From contig JAPZUD010000004.1 in the NCBI GenBank assembly GCA_027533425.1, positions 372,001-436,000 on the forward strand: DNA of 64,000 nucleotides, read 5' to 3'. The position numbers were made by a program, and so were the translations under genes. This DNA is from Beijerinckiaceae bacterium. Lineage in GTDB: Bacteria > Pseudomonadota > Alphaproteobacteria > Rhizobiales > Beijerinckiaceae. Positions 26,257 through 35,495 of the stretch are shown here, one piece after another. The first letter of the stretch is position 1. Every line of letters begins with the position of its first letter. The notes under the pieces are model-generated. The model saw nothing but the letters and a program-made list of their open reading frames with translations, was not told the DNA's origin and searched no databases.

Positions 26257-29200
26257 ATGCTTGCCGGCTGGGTCGCGCTTATTGCCGCGCTGCTTTACCT
26301 GTTCGCCCTGTTCGCGATTGCGCATTACGGCGATACGCGGGGCCGCTGGCTCATGCGGGGAAGCCTGCGGCCGACCATCTATGCGCTGACACTCGCCGTC
26401 TATTGCACGTCCTGGACCTTCCTCGGCTCGGTCGGGCTGGCCTCTCGAAGTGGCTTTGATTTCCTGCCGATCTATCTTGGTCCGCTGATCGGAATCCTGA
26501 TCGGGCTCCCACTGATCGCGCGGATCACCAATATCGCGAAATCCCAGCGGATCACCTCGGTGGCGGACTTTATCGGCGCCCGCTACGGCAAGAGCAGCAA
26601 GGTGGCGGGGATGGTGGCAATCATCGCCGTTGTTGGCACCATCCCCTATATCGCCCTGCAACTGAAGGCGATTTCAGCCTCGCTCGAGATTATCGTCTTC
26701 CGCGAACAGGGCGTTCCGATGACGCAGGGCTTCAGCCTGATCGGCGATGTCTCGCTGCTCGTCACGGTGGTGCTCGCCGCTTTCGCGATTGCCTTCGGCA
26801 CGCGCCATATCGATGCGACGGAACATCAGGACGGGCTGATGCTGGCCGTGGCTGCCGAATCCCTGATCAAGCTGCTGGCCTTTCTGGCTGTCGGAATCTT
26901 CGTGGTCTACTGGATGTTCAACGGGTTCGATGACCTGTTCCGGCAGGCCCGGGAATTCCCGCCGGCGGCACGCGTGCTGTCGACAGGGCCGGACCCATGG
27001 GTCTGGACAACGACCACAGCCCTCGCTGCCTGCGCCATCTTCCTGCTGCCGCGCCAGTTCCATGTCATGGTGGTCGAAAACCGGAACACGGAAGACCTGC
27101 GGCACGTCGCCTGGCACTTCCCCGCCTATCTCGTGGCCATAAACATCTTTGTGATCCCCATTGCGCTGGCTGGCTGGCTGATCTTCCCCGAGACCGGGAT
27201 CGACCGTGATTTCATGGTGCTGTCCCTGCCCCAGTTTTCGCATGCCGGCTGGATCGCACTGATCGCCTTTATCGGCGCGCTGTCGGCAGCCACTGCGATG
27301 GTCATCGTTGAATCCGTCGCCTGCGGGATCATGATCTCGAACGATCTCGCCATGCCATTCCTGCTGCGCCGGATGAACCTCCGGCCGAAGGATGCTCTCG
27401 AGGATGGCGAGCAGCAGGTCCGCGCCAGCGCCGACATGGTCGAGATGGTGCTGACGATCCGGCGCGTCGCGGTCGTCGTCATCCTGTTTCTGGGTTTCGC
27501 CTATTACCGATCCAGCGAGAAGGCCGCTCTGGCCTCGATCGGGCTTCTGTCCTTCGCCGCGATCGCCCAGCTCGTTCCGGCCTTTTTCGGGGGGCTTTTC
27601 TGGCAGCGCGCCAATGCACAGGGGGCGCTGGCAGGTTTGGCCATCGGGTTTCTCAGTTGGCTCTACCTCTTGTTCCTGCCCACCCTTGCCGGGACGGAAG
27701 GCTTCATCCACCACGTTGTCCGGGACGGGCCGTTCGGGCTCAGCTTCCTGGCACCTTCGAACATTTTCAGTGCCGAATTGCCTACACTCGTCCAGGGGGT
27801 GGGCATCTCGCTCGGGTTGAACCTGCTCGCTTTCGTCACGATTTCCCTGATGCGCGAGCCAACGCCGATTGAACGCCTGCAGGCAAGCCTGTTCACAGGG
27901 CCGGAAGCGGCAACCTCGGGGCCGGGCTTCAAGCTGTGGCGCAGCGCGGTCAATGTCGATGACCTCAAGACCACGGTCGGCCGCTATCTTGGCGAGGAGC
28001 GGACCAGCCGTGCTTTCCGGTCGTTCGAGGACCAGCGCGGCATTGCCTTCAGCCCGGGCCAGGAAGCCGATGCACATACGATCCGCTTTGCCGAGCAGCT
28101 TCTGGCCTCGGCAATCGGTGCGGCCTCCTCGCGCCTCGTCCTCTCGCTGATGCTCCGGCGGCGGAACGTCTCGACCGAAGCCGCACTCAAGCTGCTCGAC
28201 GATGCCTCGGCCGCGATCCAGTACTCGCGAACCTTGCTGCAGCACGGGCTCGACCATGCCCGCCAGGGTGTGACCGTGTTTGACCAGGATCTCCGGCTGA
28301 TGTGCTGGAACCGCGCCTTCCAGGATCTGTTCGACCTGCCGGCCGATCTGGTGCGGTTCGGTGTCGGGCTGGACGAGATCGTGAGCTACAATGCCAAGCG
28401 GGGCCTTTACGGAAAATCACCCCGCGCCGACGTGATCGCGCGCCGTATTGCCTCGCTGGTGCAGGAATCGGAGCCACAGCGGCTCCGGCTGACCCCGTCG
28501 AACCGGGTGATCGAGATCCGATCGAACCATCTGCCGGATGGCGGTCTCGTCACCACCTATACCGACATCACCGAGGCCGTGCAGGCAGAGAAGGCACTCG
28601 AGGATGCCAATGCCACGCTGGAACGGCGCGTCCGGCAGCGGACGGACGAACTGACCCAGGCGAACCGGGCGCTCGGGCGTGCCAAGCTGGATGCCGACGA
28701 AGCCAACGCCTCCAAGACGCGCTTCCTTGCCGCGGCCAGCCACGACATCATTCAGCCACTCAACGCGGCGCGGCTCTATTCGGCGGCGCTCTCGGAAGCG
28801 CTCAAGGGCCAGGATAATGCTGAACTGGCCGAGAATGTCGGCGCTTCGCTGAATGCGGTCGAGGAGATCCTTTCGGCCCTGCTCGAGATTTCTCGGCTGG
28901 ATGGTGGCAAGATGCAGCCCGAAATCACCAGCTTCAAGATCGGCGAGCTGCTGGCGCAGATGCAGATCGAATTCGATCCCATTGCCCGTGCCAAGGGCAT
29001 TCGGCTGAGGATCCTGCCCAGCAGCCTCGTCGTGCGCAGCGACCGACGTCTGCTGCGCAGGCTCCTCCAGAACCTGGTCTCCAATGCGATCAAGTACACG
29101 GTCAAGGGCGATGTGCTGGTTGGACTCCGTCGTCGTGGCGACCACGTGACGCTGGTTGTCGCGGATACGGGGATCGGCATTCCGAGCAGCAAGCACAAGG

Positions 29201-29823
29201 CGATCTTCAAGGAGTTCCAGCGGCTTGACCAAGGTGCGCGGATCGAGCGGGGCCTCGGGCTCGGGCTCTCTATCGTCGAGCGCATCGTCAAGGTGCTCGG
29301 TCTTGATCTGTCCCTCGAGTCGCGGCCGGGGCGCGGCACGATGTTCCGCGTGTCGATCCCGCGGGCTCCGCAATCGGTGGCCCTGCCGGAACCGGACCAG
29401 CGGGATCTGCCGCATGCGACAACGTATTCCCCGCTGGTGGGGCTGAATGTCGTGGTGATCGACAACGAACCGGCAATCCTTGACGGCATGCAGCGCCTGT
29501 TGACCGGCTGGGGTTGCCACGTTCTCACGGCCGGCCATGCTGCCGAGGCGATGGAGAAGGCCGGGCAGGCCAAGGTGATCCCGGCGATCGCGCTGGTCGA
29601 TTACCAGCTGGATGATGGTCACGGCCTCGACGCGATCCGCCGGTTGCGATGGCGTTACGGGACTGACCTGCCGGCCGTGCTGATCACGGCGGACAGGTCT
29701 CCCGAGGTCCGTGAGGAGGCCGCATCGGAGAATGTCCAGATTCTCAACAAGCCGATCCGCCCGCCCAGCCTGCGGGCGCTGCTCGCACAATTGACGTTGC
29801 AATCCCATCGAGCGGCGGAATAG
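26257..29823 (+). CDS. SSF-domain hybrid sensor histidine kinase (CrbS/MxtR type)
   Basis: The 1188-residue protein starts with about 560 residues of sodium:solute-symporter fold (12 or more helices; [19 protein letters not shown] and [11 protein letters not shown] are typical). A short linker and a PAS domain follow ([20 protein letters not shown] at about residues 665-690), then a coiled coil. The HisKA domain has His829 in [14 protein letters not shown], and the HATPase has [17 protein letters not shown] and GLGLGLSIV. The C-terminal receiver has Asp1115 in [11 protein letters not shown]. This is the CrbS/MxtR architecture, which senses short-chain carboxylates (acetate) with an ErdR/CrbR partner. 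The ATG has AAGGAAAAACC upstream. The regulator at 14141-14803 is the likely partner (inference). Confidence 0.93.
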   Translation: MLAGWVALIAALLYLFALFAIAHYGDTRGRWLMRGSLRPTIYALTLAVYCTSWTFLGSVGLASRSGFDFLPIYLGPLIGILIGLPLIARITNIAKSQRITSVADFIGARYGKSSKVAGMVAIIAVVGTIPYIALQLKAISASLEIIVFREQGVPMTQGFSLIGDVSLLVTVVLAAFAIAFGTRHIDATEHQDGLMLAVAAESLIKLLAFLAVGIFVVYWMFNGFDDLFRQAREFPPAARVLSTGPDPWVWTTTTALAACAIFLLPRQFHVMVVENRNTEDLRHVAWHFPAYLVAINIFVIPIALAGWLIFPETGIDRDFMVLSLPQFSHAGWIALIAFIGALSAATAMVIVESVACGIMISNDLAMPFLLRRMNLRPKDALEDGEQQVRASADMVEMVLTIRRVAVVVILFLGFAYYRSSEKAALASIGLLSFAAIAQLVPAFFGGLFWQRANAQGALAGLAIGFLSWLYLLFLPTLAGTEGFIHHVVRDGPFGLSFLAPSNIFSAELPTLVQGVGISLGLNLLAFVTISLMREPTPIERLQASLFTGPEAATSGPGFKLWRSAVNVDDLKTTVGRYLGEERTSRAFRSFEDQRGIAFSPGQEADAHTIRFAEQLLASAIGAASSRLVLSLMLRRRNVSTEAALKLLDDASAAIQYSRTLLQHGLDHARQGVTVFDQDLRLMCWNRAFQDLFDLPADLVRFGVGLDEIVSYNAKRGLYGKSPRADVIARRIASLVQESEPQRLRLTPSNRVIEIRSNHLPDGGLVTTYTDITEAVQAEKALEDANATLERRVRQRTDELTQANRALGRAKLDADEANASKTRFLAAASHDIIQPLNAARLYSAALSEALKGQDNAELAENVGASLNAVEEILSALLEISRLDGGKMQPEITSFKIGELLAQMQIEFDPIARAKGIRLRILPSSLVVRSDRRLLRRLLQNLVSNAIKYTVKGDVLVGLRRRGDHVTLVVADTGIGIPSSKHKAIFKEFQRLDQGARIERGLGLGLSIVERIVKVLGLDLSLESRPGRGTMFRVSIPRAPQSVALPEPDQRDLPHATTYSPLVGLNVVVIDNEPAILDGMQRLLTGWGCHVLTAGHAAEAMEKAGQAKVIPAIALVDYQLDDGHGLDAIRRLRWRYGTDLPAVLITADRSPEVREEAASENVQILNKPIRPPSLRALLAQLTLQSHRAAE

Positions 29824-29874
29824 GCCCAAGGGGTCTGCCTTGCCGTGCAGCAGCCGGGAGATTAAGAGAAGGGG

Positions 29875-30243
29875 ATGATCCGTCCTGCCCTCGCTCCGCT
29901 GCGCCATGCGCTGGCCGTCCTGGCCTGCATGCTCCTTTTGCTGGGCGGCGTGGCCCAGCAGCGGGCCTTCGCGACGAAGCTGGGCATGGGCGGTCATCCA
30001 GGCGCAATGGCGATGTGCCTGCCGGGCGCCGTCGTGCCGGATGGCGCAGAGCTGCCGCCGGCCCCACTTCATGATTGCTTCGAATGCTGCCTCGGCACGT
30101 TGACGGGCCTTGCTGCACCGCCGGCCCGCCCTCTCGAGCAATTCCTGCCGGTCGGCTCGACCCTTCTGCCCACGGATTGGGCCGATCCCCTTCCGGGCCT
30201 GATGGCCCGCCCCTGTTCGCGAGGACCGCCGGGATACGCCTGA
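29875..30243 (+). CDS. Small DUF2946-like protein with CxxCC motif
   Basis: The 122-residue protein has an N-terminal membrane/signal segment (HALAVLACMLLLLGGVA, cleavage possible near AFA). Its mature part carries His and Met residues (GMGGHPGAMAMCLPG) and the pattern HDCFECCLG. This matches small DUF2946-type proteins found beside copper handling genes. The thiol and Met/His content suggests metal or redox function in the periplasm, which is inference. It lies 38 nt before the YcnI-PCuAC gene, and AGAAGGGG directly precedes its ATG. It begins a copper-related gene set that follows the kinase gene by 51 nt. Confidence 0.75.
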   Translation: MIRPALAPLRHALAVLACMLLLLGGVAQQRAFATKLGMGGHPGAMAMCLPGAVVPDGAELPPAPLHDCFECCLGTLTGLAAPPARPLEQFLPVGSTLLPTDWADPLPGLMARPCSRGPPGYA

Positions 30244-30280
30244 GCGCAGTATCCCTCCCTCCTTCGAACAGGACAGATCC

Positions 30281-31297
30281 ATGTTGACGATTTTCCCGCG
30301 CCGACCGGCGCTGCGGGCCCTTGCCGGCCTTTCTCTCGTTTCCTCGGCCCAGACCGGGTTCGCCCATGCCACGTTCGAGAACGGGCAGGCGGCACAGAAC
30401 AGCACCTACAAGGCGGTGATCCGCATCCCGCATGGCTGCGAAGGCCAGGCGACCCATACGGTCCGGGTCACGATCCCCGACGGCGTGATCGCCGTGAAGC
30501 CGATGCCCAAGGCTGGCTGGACGGTTCAGACGACCAAGACCACCTATGCGAAGCCCTACACCCTCTATGGCCGTGAGGTGAAGGAGGGGGTTTCCGAGAT
30601 CGTCTGGTCGGGCGGACAGCTCGGCGATGATCAGTATGACGAGTTCGTCTTCCAGGCCCGGATGACGGACCGCCTGCCGGCCCAGCAGGATGTTCATATC
30701 CCGGTAGTGCAGGAATGCGCGACAGCGAAGGTCAGCTGGACGCAGATCCCGGCGGGCGGGCAGGATCCGCATGCCCTGAAATTCCCGGCGCCTGGTATCC
30801 GGATCGTTGCCGCGAACCAGCAGGTGGCGCAGCACCAGCATCACCACGGCGCGCAAGCGGCCCCTGCCGCTTCGGCAGGGCAGGTCATCCGCATCGGTGA
30901 TCTCGAGATCACCGCGCCGTGGAGCCGTGCCACGCCGGGCGGTGCCAAGGTGGCGGGGGGCTTCATGCGTATCACCAACAAGGGCCAGATGCCGGACCGG
31001 CTCATCGGCGGTTCGGCCGAGATTTCCGGCGTGTTCGAGGTTCACGAGATGCGCATGGAAGGCAATATCATGCGGATGCGCGCGCTCGAGAAGGGCCTCG
31101 AGATCAAGCCGGGCGAGACGGTCGAGCTCAAGCCGGGCGGCTACCATGTCATGTTCATCGACCTGAAAAAGCCGCTGAAGGCCGGTGACATTGTGAAGGG
31201 TACGCTGGTCTTCGAGAAGGCCGGCAAGGTCGAGGTAACCTATACGGTCCAGGCGATGAGCGGTGGCGGCCACGATCACGGCCAGCACAGGCATTGA
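30281..31297 (+). CDS. YcnI (DUF1775) - PCu(A)C copper chaperone fusion
   Basis: The 338-residue exported protein joins two copper-binding domains. After a signal peptide ending ...TGFA, the YcnI domain (about residues 29-180) starts with His29, which would be the mature N-terminus and so a Cu(II) histidine-brace ligand. It contains IRIPHGCEGQATHTVRV. A His-rich linker (QHQHHHGAQ, about residue 187) leads to a PCu(A)C domain (about 203-325) with HEMRMEGNIMRM and a later HVM, the His/Met Cu(I) site. The C-terminus is His-rich (GHDHGQHRH). PCu(A)C delivers copper to cytochrome oxidase together with SCO1, the next gene 65 nt downstream. The fusion itself is noteworthy. Confidence 0.93.
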   Translation: MLTIFPRRPALRALAGLSLVSSAQTGFAHATFENGQAAQNSTYKAVIRIPHGCEGQATHTVRVTIPDGVIAVKPMPKAGWTVQTTKTTYAKPYTLYGREVKEGVSEIVWSGGQLGDDQYDEFVFQARMTDRLPAQQDVHIPVVQECATAKVSWTQIPAGGQDPHALKFPAPGIRIVAANQQVAQHQHHHGAQAAPAASAGQVIRIGDLEITAPWSRATPGGAKVAGGFMRITNKGQMPDRLIGGSAEISGVFEVHEMRMEGNIMRMRALEKGLEIKPGETVELKPGGYHVMFIDLKKPLKAGDIVKGTLVFEKAGKVEVTYTVQAMSGGGHDHGQHRH

Positions 31298-31362
31298 CGC
31301 CACCGGCGATCCGGCTCCGGCCGGGTCGCCTCCGCGCGAACCCTTTTCGGAGAAACCCTGCC

Positions 31363-31959
31363 ATGAATGCCCTACGCTGGATCCGATATACCGTCTGGGC
31401 CGCGATCGCCATCCTGACGGGCGCGATGCTCTACCTGCTGCTGAGCCCGGAAAAAGAGACCGGAACCGGCATTGCAGCGATCGGCGGGCCGTTCGATCTG
31501 GCCGCGCATGACGGGAGCCGCGTCAGTGCCGCCAACCTGGCCGGCAAGCCCTATGCGCTGTTCTTCGGCTTCACGCATTGCCCGGACGTCTGCCCGACCT
31601 CGATGATGGAGATCACCAATGATCTCGTTGCACTCGGCCCGGCGGCGAAGGATTTCCGGGTCTATTTCGTCACGGTCGATCCCGCGCGGGATACCGCGGC
31701 GCTGCTCAAGGAGTATACGGGCTCATTCGACCCGCGCATTATCGGGCTGGTGCCGAAGGACGAGGCGGAACTCGCCGCCATGGCGAGGATGTTCCGCGCC
31801 ATCTATCGCCGTGTCGAGACGCCGAGCGGATACACGATGGACCACACGGCCTCGATATATCTCATGGATGCCAAGGGCCAGTTTTTCGGCACGCTCGATT
31901 CCAAGGAAACGCCAGCGGTGCGGCAAGCCAAGCTGAAGCGGCTGCTCGCCCGTGGCTGA
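31363..31959 (+). CDS. SCO1/SenC family copper chaperone
   Basis: The 198-residue protein is anchored by one N-terminal helix (IRYTVWAAIAILTGAMLYLLL) and has the thioredoxin-like SCO fold with the copper-binding CPDVCP motif. The distant His lies in YTMDHTASIYLMD, and VTVDPARDTAALLKEY is typical. It matures the CuA centre of cytochrome oxidase with PCu(A)C. The ATG at 31363 has GGAGA 10 nt upstream; the frame extends further upstream but the membrane helix fits this start. Its TGA abuts the TCA of the convergent isomerase gene with no spacer. Confidence 0.93.
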   Translation: MNALRWIRYTVWAAIAILTGAMLYLLLSPEKETGTGIAAIGGPFDLAAHDGSRVSAANLAGKPYALFFGFTHCPDVCPTSMMEITNDLVALGPAAKDFRVYFVTVDPARDTAALLKEYTGSFDPRIIGLVPKDEAELAAMARMFRAIYRRVETPSGYTMDHTASIYLMDAKGQFFGTLDSKETPAVRQAKLKRLLARG

Positions 31960-32586
31960 TCAGGCATCCCCTTCCGGGGAATAGGGCGGGCGCCCGCTCA
32001 CCAGGGCCGCCTCGAGCAGGTCGAGCCGGTCCTGCCCCCAGAAGATCTCGCCGTCGAGCACATAGCTCGGTGCCCCGAAGACATTGGTGGCAAGTGCCCA
32101 GTCCCGGTTGGCCTCGTATTCGGCCCGGATGGCGGAGGAGCGCGCGAGATCGAGCAGATCGGCCGGCAGACGGGTTTCAGCGAGCAGCCGGATAATCGTA
32201 TTCTCGTCGGCGAGGTTTTCCTGCCCGACCCAGATGGCGCGATGCGCGGCCCGGAGATAGGCTTCCGGCGAGAGACCCCGTGCCAAAGCCGCGAGAGCGA
32301 TGCAATCTGCTGTCGTGGCGTCGAACGGTACGCCCGCCGGTTTCAACACAAGGGGCAGGCCACGGATCGCCCGCCAGCGTTGCAACTCGACCAGCCGGTA
32401 GGCCTGCCGCGCGGGATGCCGTTTTGCGAGGGGCAGGCCACCGGTTTCGCTGAAAACATTCAGCAGCAGCACGGGACGATAGCGGATCGTGACGCTGTGA
32501 CGGGCCGCGATCTCATGGAGGCGATCGAAGCCGAGATAGGCCCAGGGGCTCATCAGCGTGAAGAGATAGTCGATCGTGCGGGGCAT
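31960..32586 (-). CDS. DsbA-like 2-hydroxychromene-2-carboxylate isomerase family protein
   Basis: The 208-residue protein has the thioredoxin-fold HCCA isomerase pattern. It starts IDYLFTLMSPWAYLG, with Ser in place of the redox CxxC, and has KRHPARQAYRLVELQRW, RAHRAIWVGQENLAD and the cis-Pro region FGAPSYVLDGEIFWGQDRL. Relatives are glutathione-dependent isomerases of naphthalene degradation, but many family members have unknown substrates. It follows the thioesterase gene by 46 nt on the same strand, downstream of the beta-oxidation genes. The ATG has GGAGAATGGC upstream. Confidence 0.88.
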   Translation of the reverse strand: MPRTIDYLFTLMSPWAYLGFDRLHEIAARHSVTIRYRPVLLLNVFSETGGLPLAKRHPARQAYRLVELQRWRAIRGLPLVLKPAGVPFDATTADCIALAALARGLSPEAYLRAAHRAIWVGQENLADENTIIRLLAETRLPADLLDLARSSAIRAEYEANRDWALATNVFGAPSYVLDGEIFWGQDRLDLLEAALVSGRPPYSPEGDA

Positions 32587-32632
32587 GCCATTCTCCGGGA
32601 GGCTGGCATAGAAGGCCGGATCGCCGGCGCCG

Positions 32633-33178
32633 TCAACGCCGCTTGAGCCCGTCCTCGACGGCAAGGAAAGCCTCGACTTCCGGATCGAAGGCCGGCGAGT
32701 CGCCCTCGTAGCCGACAAGCCGGACCAGCCGTTCGGCCGGAACGAATTGCCGCTCGCGGCGCGCATAGAGGCCGCCGCGGACGAGGGCAAGAGCTGCCGT
32801 GACCGGTTCGCCGCCGGGGCCCGCAGTGACGAAGCGGTGTTCCATCACGAAGGTTGTCGCGCGCCAGCAGACGATGCGCGATTCGAGCGTGAAAAGCTGG
32901 AAGGGCTTGAGCTCACGGCGATAGCGGATGGCGCTGCCGGACAGCATGGGCAGCAGCCCCTCCTTCAGCACGGCCCGCCAGAGGCCGGTCTGGAGCAGCA
33001 GGTCGGTTCGCCCGAGATCCGCGATGGTCAGATAGCGGCCGTTATTCATGTGGAGATTGGTGTCGATATCGCTCGGCCAGACGCGGAAGGTCAGCCGGGA
33101 GACGCCGAAAGGCGGCTCGATCCGGGCCCGGAAGGGCGCTGTCAGGAAGAGCCAGAGCACCCGGAACCAGAGATTCAT
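32633..33178 (-). CDS. Acyl-CoA thioesterase-like hotdog protein
   Basis: The 181-residue protein has a hydrophobic N-terminal helix (WFRVLWLFLTAPF) and a single hotdog domain with SRLTFRVWPSDIDTNLHMNNGRYLTIADLGR. The Asp and Asn/His of this helix are the 4-hydroxybenzoyl-CoA/acyl-CoA thioesterase (4HBT_2) active-site region. It probably hydrolyses acyl-CoA or a related thioester near the membrane. It lies between a terminator that follows the multifunctional beta-oxidation gene and the DsbA-like isomerase, so it may be read from its own promoter in the 90-nt gap. The substrate is unknown. Confidence 0.85.
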   Translation of the reverse strand: MNLWFRVLWLFLTAPFRARIEPPFGVSRLTFRVWPSDIDTNLHMNNGRYLTIADLGRTDLLLQTGLWRAVLKEGLLPMLSGSAIRYRRELKPFQLFTLESRIVCWRATTFVMEHRFVTAGPGGEPVTAALALVRGGLYARRERQFVPAERLVRLVGYEGDSPAFDPEVEAFLAVEDGLKRR

Positions 33179-33230
33179 GCCGTCAGTTCCCTGCGGGTCG
33201 GCCGACAGGGTTCGGCAGCCCGGTTGGCCG

Positions 33231-33263
33231 GAAAGAAGAAGGGCCCGGCATGGACCGGGCCCT
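33231..33263 (-). terminator. Intrinsic terminator of the beta-oxidation operon
   Basis: On the leftward strand a perfect 9-bp stem (AGGGCCCGG and CCGGGCCCT, 6-nt loop) starts 6 nt after the stop codon of the multifunctional gene. It is followed by the T-rich tail TTCTTCTTTC. This is one of only two convincing Rho-independent terminators in the window. Confidence 0.8.
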
Positions 33264-33268
33264 GGCGA

Positions 33269-35473
33269 TCAGGCGGCTGCCTTGTGCGGGTTGAACCGTC
33301 CGTAGAAGGTCTCGCCCTTGCGGGCCATGGCGCGGAGCAGCTTGTTCGGCTTGAACCGTTCGCCATGCTTCGCGGCCAGCTTCTCGCAGAGCGCGACGAA
33401 GGCCTTGGTGCCCATGCGGTCGATATAGGAGAGCGGTCCGCCGGTATAGGGCGCGAAACCGAAGCCGAGGATCGCGCCGACATCCGCCTCGCGGACATCG
33501 GTGATGACCTTCTCCTCGACCGTCCGGGCCGCCTCGAGGGCCTGCACCACGAGCAGGCGATCGACGATTTCCTGACGATCGATGCCATCGGCAACGAGCT
33601 TCGTCTTCTGCAGGTCGGCGAGGCCCGGCCAGAGCTTCTTGCCCGTCGGGGCATAATCGTAGAAGCCCTTGCCGTTCTTGCGGCCGAAGCGCTCCAGATC
33701 GACGACCATGGTCTTGAGCAAGGCCTCCTGCTTCGCGTCCACGGCGGCAGCGCCGAGATCCTTCTTCGTCGCCTGCAGGATCTTCCAGCCAAGATCGAGC
33801 GCCACCTCGTCATTGAGCGAGAGCGGGCCGACCGGCATGCCGGCCTTCTTGGCCATGTTCTCGATCATGGCCGGGGGCACGCCCTCGGCCAGCATCAGAT
33901 GGCCCTCGCGGATGTAGTTCAGTACGCAGCGATTGGCGAAGAAGCCGCGGCAATCATTGACGACGATCGGCGTCTTCTTGATGGCGCGGACGAAGTCGAG
34001 CGCTGTGGCAAGGGCCCGGTCACCCGTGCGCTTGCCGAGGATGATCTCGACCAGCAACATCTTCTCGACCGGCGAGAAGAAATGGATGCCGACAAACTGG
34101 CTCGGCCGCTCGAAATTCTCGGCCAGCGAGGAAATCGGCAGGGTCGAGGTATTCGAGGCGAAGATCGTGCGGCGGCCGATGACCGCCTGCACCTTCTTGA
34201 TGACCTCGGCCTTCACGGCGCGATCCTCGAAGACCGCCTCGACCACGAGGTCGCAGCCTTTCAGGGCGTTGTAATCCGAGGTGGCGTTGATGCGGGCCAG
34301 CAGGGCATCGCGGTCGGCGCTCTTGGCGCGGCCCTTCATGACCTGGTCCGACATCAGCTTGTGCGAATAGGCCTTGCCCTTGTCGGCGGCTTCCTGATCC
34401 CGGTCGACCAGCACCACATTGAGCCCGGCCAAAGCCGAGACATAGGCGATGCCGGCGCCCATGAACCCGGCGCCGACAATGCCGACGCGCTTGATCTTGA
34501 GCGGCGGCACCTTGGCGGGGCGGCGCGCGCCCTTTTCCAGCTCGCCCTTGGAGATGAAGAGCGAGCGGATCATCGCCGCGGCTTCCGGCGTCTGGAGGAT
34601 ATGGGCGAAGTAACGGCTCTCGATCCGCAGGCCGAGATCCATCGGCACCTGCAGCCCTTCATAGACCGCCTGAAGGATCGCCTTGGCGGCGGGGTAATTG
34701 TCCTGCGTCTCGCGGCGGTAGATCGCATTGGCCGGCGGCCAGATCATCATGCCGGCCGGCGAATGGACCTTGTTCGACGGGTTCTTGAAACCCTCGACAT
34801 CCCAGGGGGCCTTGGCCGACCCGCCCGCCTTGATCCATTCCTTCGCAGTCTCGACGAGCTTGTCGCGCGGGACCACGGCATGGACGAGATTCATCGCCTT
34901 GGCCTGGGCCGGCTTGATCTGGTCGCCCTTGAACAGCATCTGCAGGGCATCGCCGGTCTGCATCAGGCGGGCGACGCGCTGTGTGCCCCCGGCGCCGGGG
35001 AAGAGCCCGACCTTGATCTCGGGGAGGCCGACCCGCGTCTTGTCGCTGTCGGACAGCACCCGGAAATGGCAGGACAGCGCCAGTTCGAACGCGCCGCCGA
35101 GGCAGGTGCCGTTGACGGCCGCGGCGAAGGGCTTGCCGCAGGTTTCGAGCTTGCGGTAGAGGCGCGAGAGGCGGGACGAGGCCTCGAAGAAGAAGGCCAT
35201 CGCCTCTTCCTCGCCCTTTGTCTTCGCCAGCTTGCGGAACTCGCCGCCAAGGCCCTGCAGCATGGTCAGGTCCGCGCCGCCGGAAAAGGCCTCCTTGCCG
35301 GAGACGATGACGCAGCCCTTGATGGCTTCCGCGCCGGCGACATGGTCGACCACCTGGCCCAGCTCCGCCATCACCGCCTCGGTGATCACATTCATGGAGC
35401 GGCCCGGCATGTCCCAGGTCAGGAGGGCGATGCCATCGGAATCGGTTTCGAAACGAAAGTTCTCGAGTTTCAT
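33269..35473 (-). CDS. Multifunctional enoyl-CoA hydratase / 3-hydroxyacyl-CoA dehydrogenase (FadB/FadJ type)
   Basis: The 734-residue enzyme carries out two steps of fatty acid beta-oxidation. The N-terminal crotonase domain (about 1-190) has VSGKEAFSGGADL and CLGGAFELALSCHFRV. The NAD-binding dehydrogenase domain (about 325-500) has KRVGIVGAGFMGAGIAYVSA and FVGIHFFSPVEKM with the catalytic His. Two 3HCDH C-terminal repeats follow (DCRGFFANR and FGFAPYTGGPLSYID). It forms the alpha part of a trifunctional complex with the thiolase encoded 22 nt upstream. The terminator just downstream shows that the fad operon ends here. Confidence 0.95.
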   Translation of the reverse strand: MKLENFRFETDSDGIALLTWDMPGRSMNVITEAVMAELGQVVDHVAGAEAIKGCVIVSGKEAFSGGADLTMLQGLGGEFRKLAKTKGEEEAMAFFFEASSRLSRLYRKLETCGKPFAAAVNGTCLGGAFELALSCHFRVLSDSDKTRVGLPEIKVGLFPGAGGTQRVARLMQTGDALQMLFKGDQIKPAQAKAMNLVHAVVPRDKLVETAKEWIKAGGSAKAPWDVEGFKNPSNKVHSPAGMMIWPPANAIYRRETQDNYPAAKAILQAVYEGLQVPMDLGLRIESRYFAHILQTPEAAAMIRSLFISKGELEKGARRPAKVPPLKIKRVGIVGAGFMGAGIAYVSALAGLNVVLVDRDQEAADKGKAYSHKLMSDQVMKGRAKSADRDALLARINATSDYNALKGCDLVVEAVFEDRAVKAEVIKKVQAVIGRRTIFASNTSTLPISSLAENFERPSQFVGIHFFSPVEKMLLVEIILGKRTGDRALATALDFVRAIKKTPIVVNDCRGFFANRCVLNYIREGHLMLAEGVPPAMIENMAKKAGMPVGPLSLNDEVALDLGWKILQATKKDLGAAAVDAKQEALLKTMVVDLERFGRKNGKGFYDYAPTGKKLWPGLADLQKTKLVADGIDRQEIVDRLLVVQALEAARTVEEKVITDVREADVGAILGFGFAPYTGGPLSYIDRMGTKAFVALCEKLAAKHGERFKPNKLLRAMARKGETFYGRFNPHKAAA

Positions 35474-35495
35474 GGGTGGAATCCTTCCGTATCGA

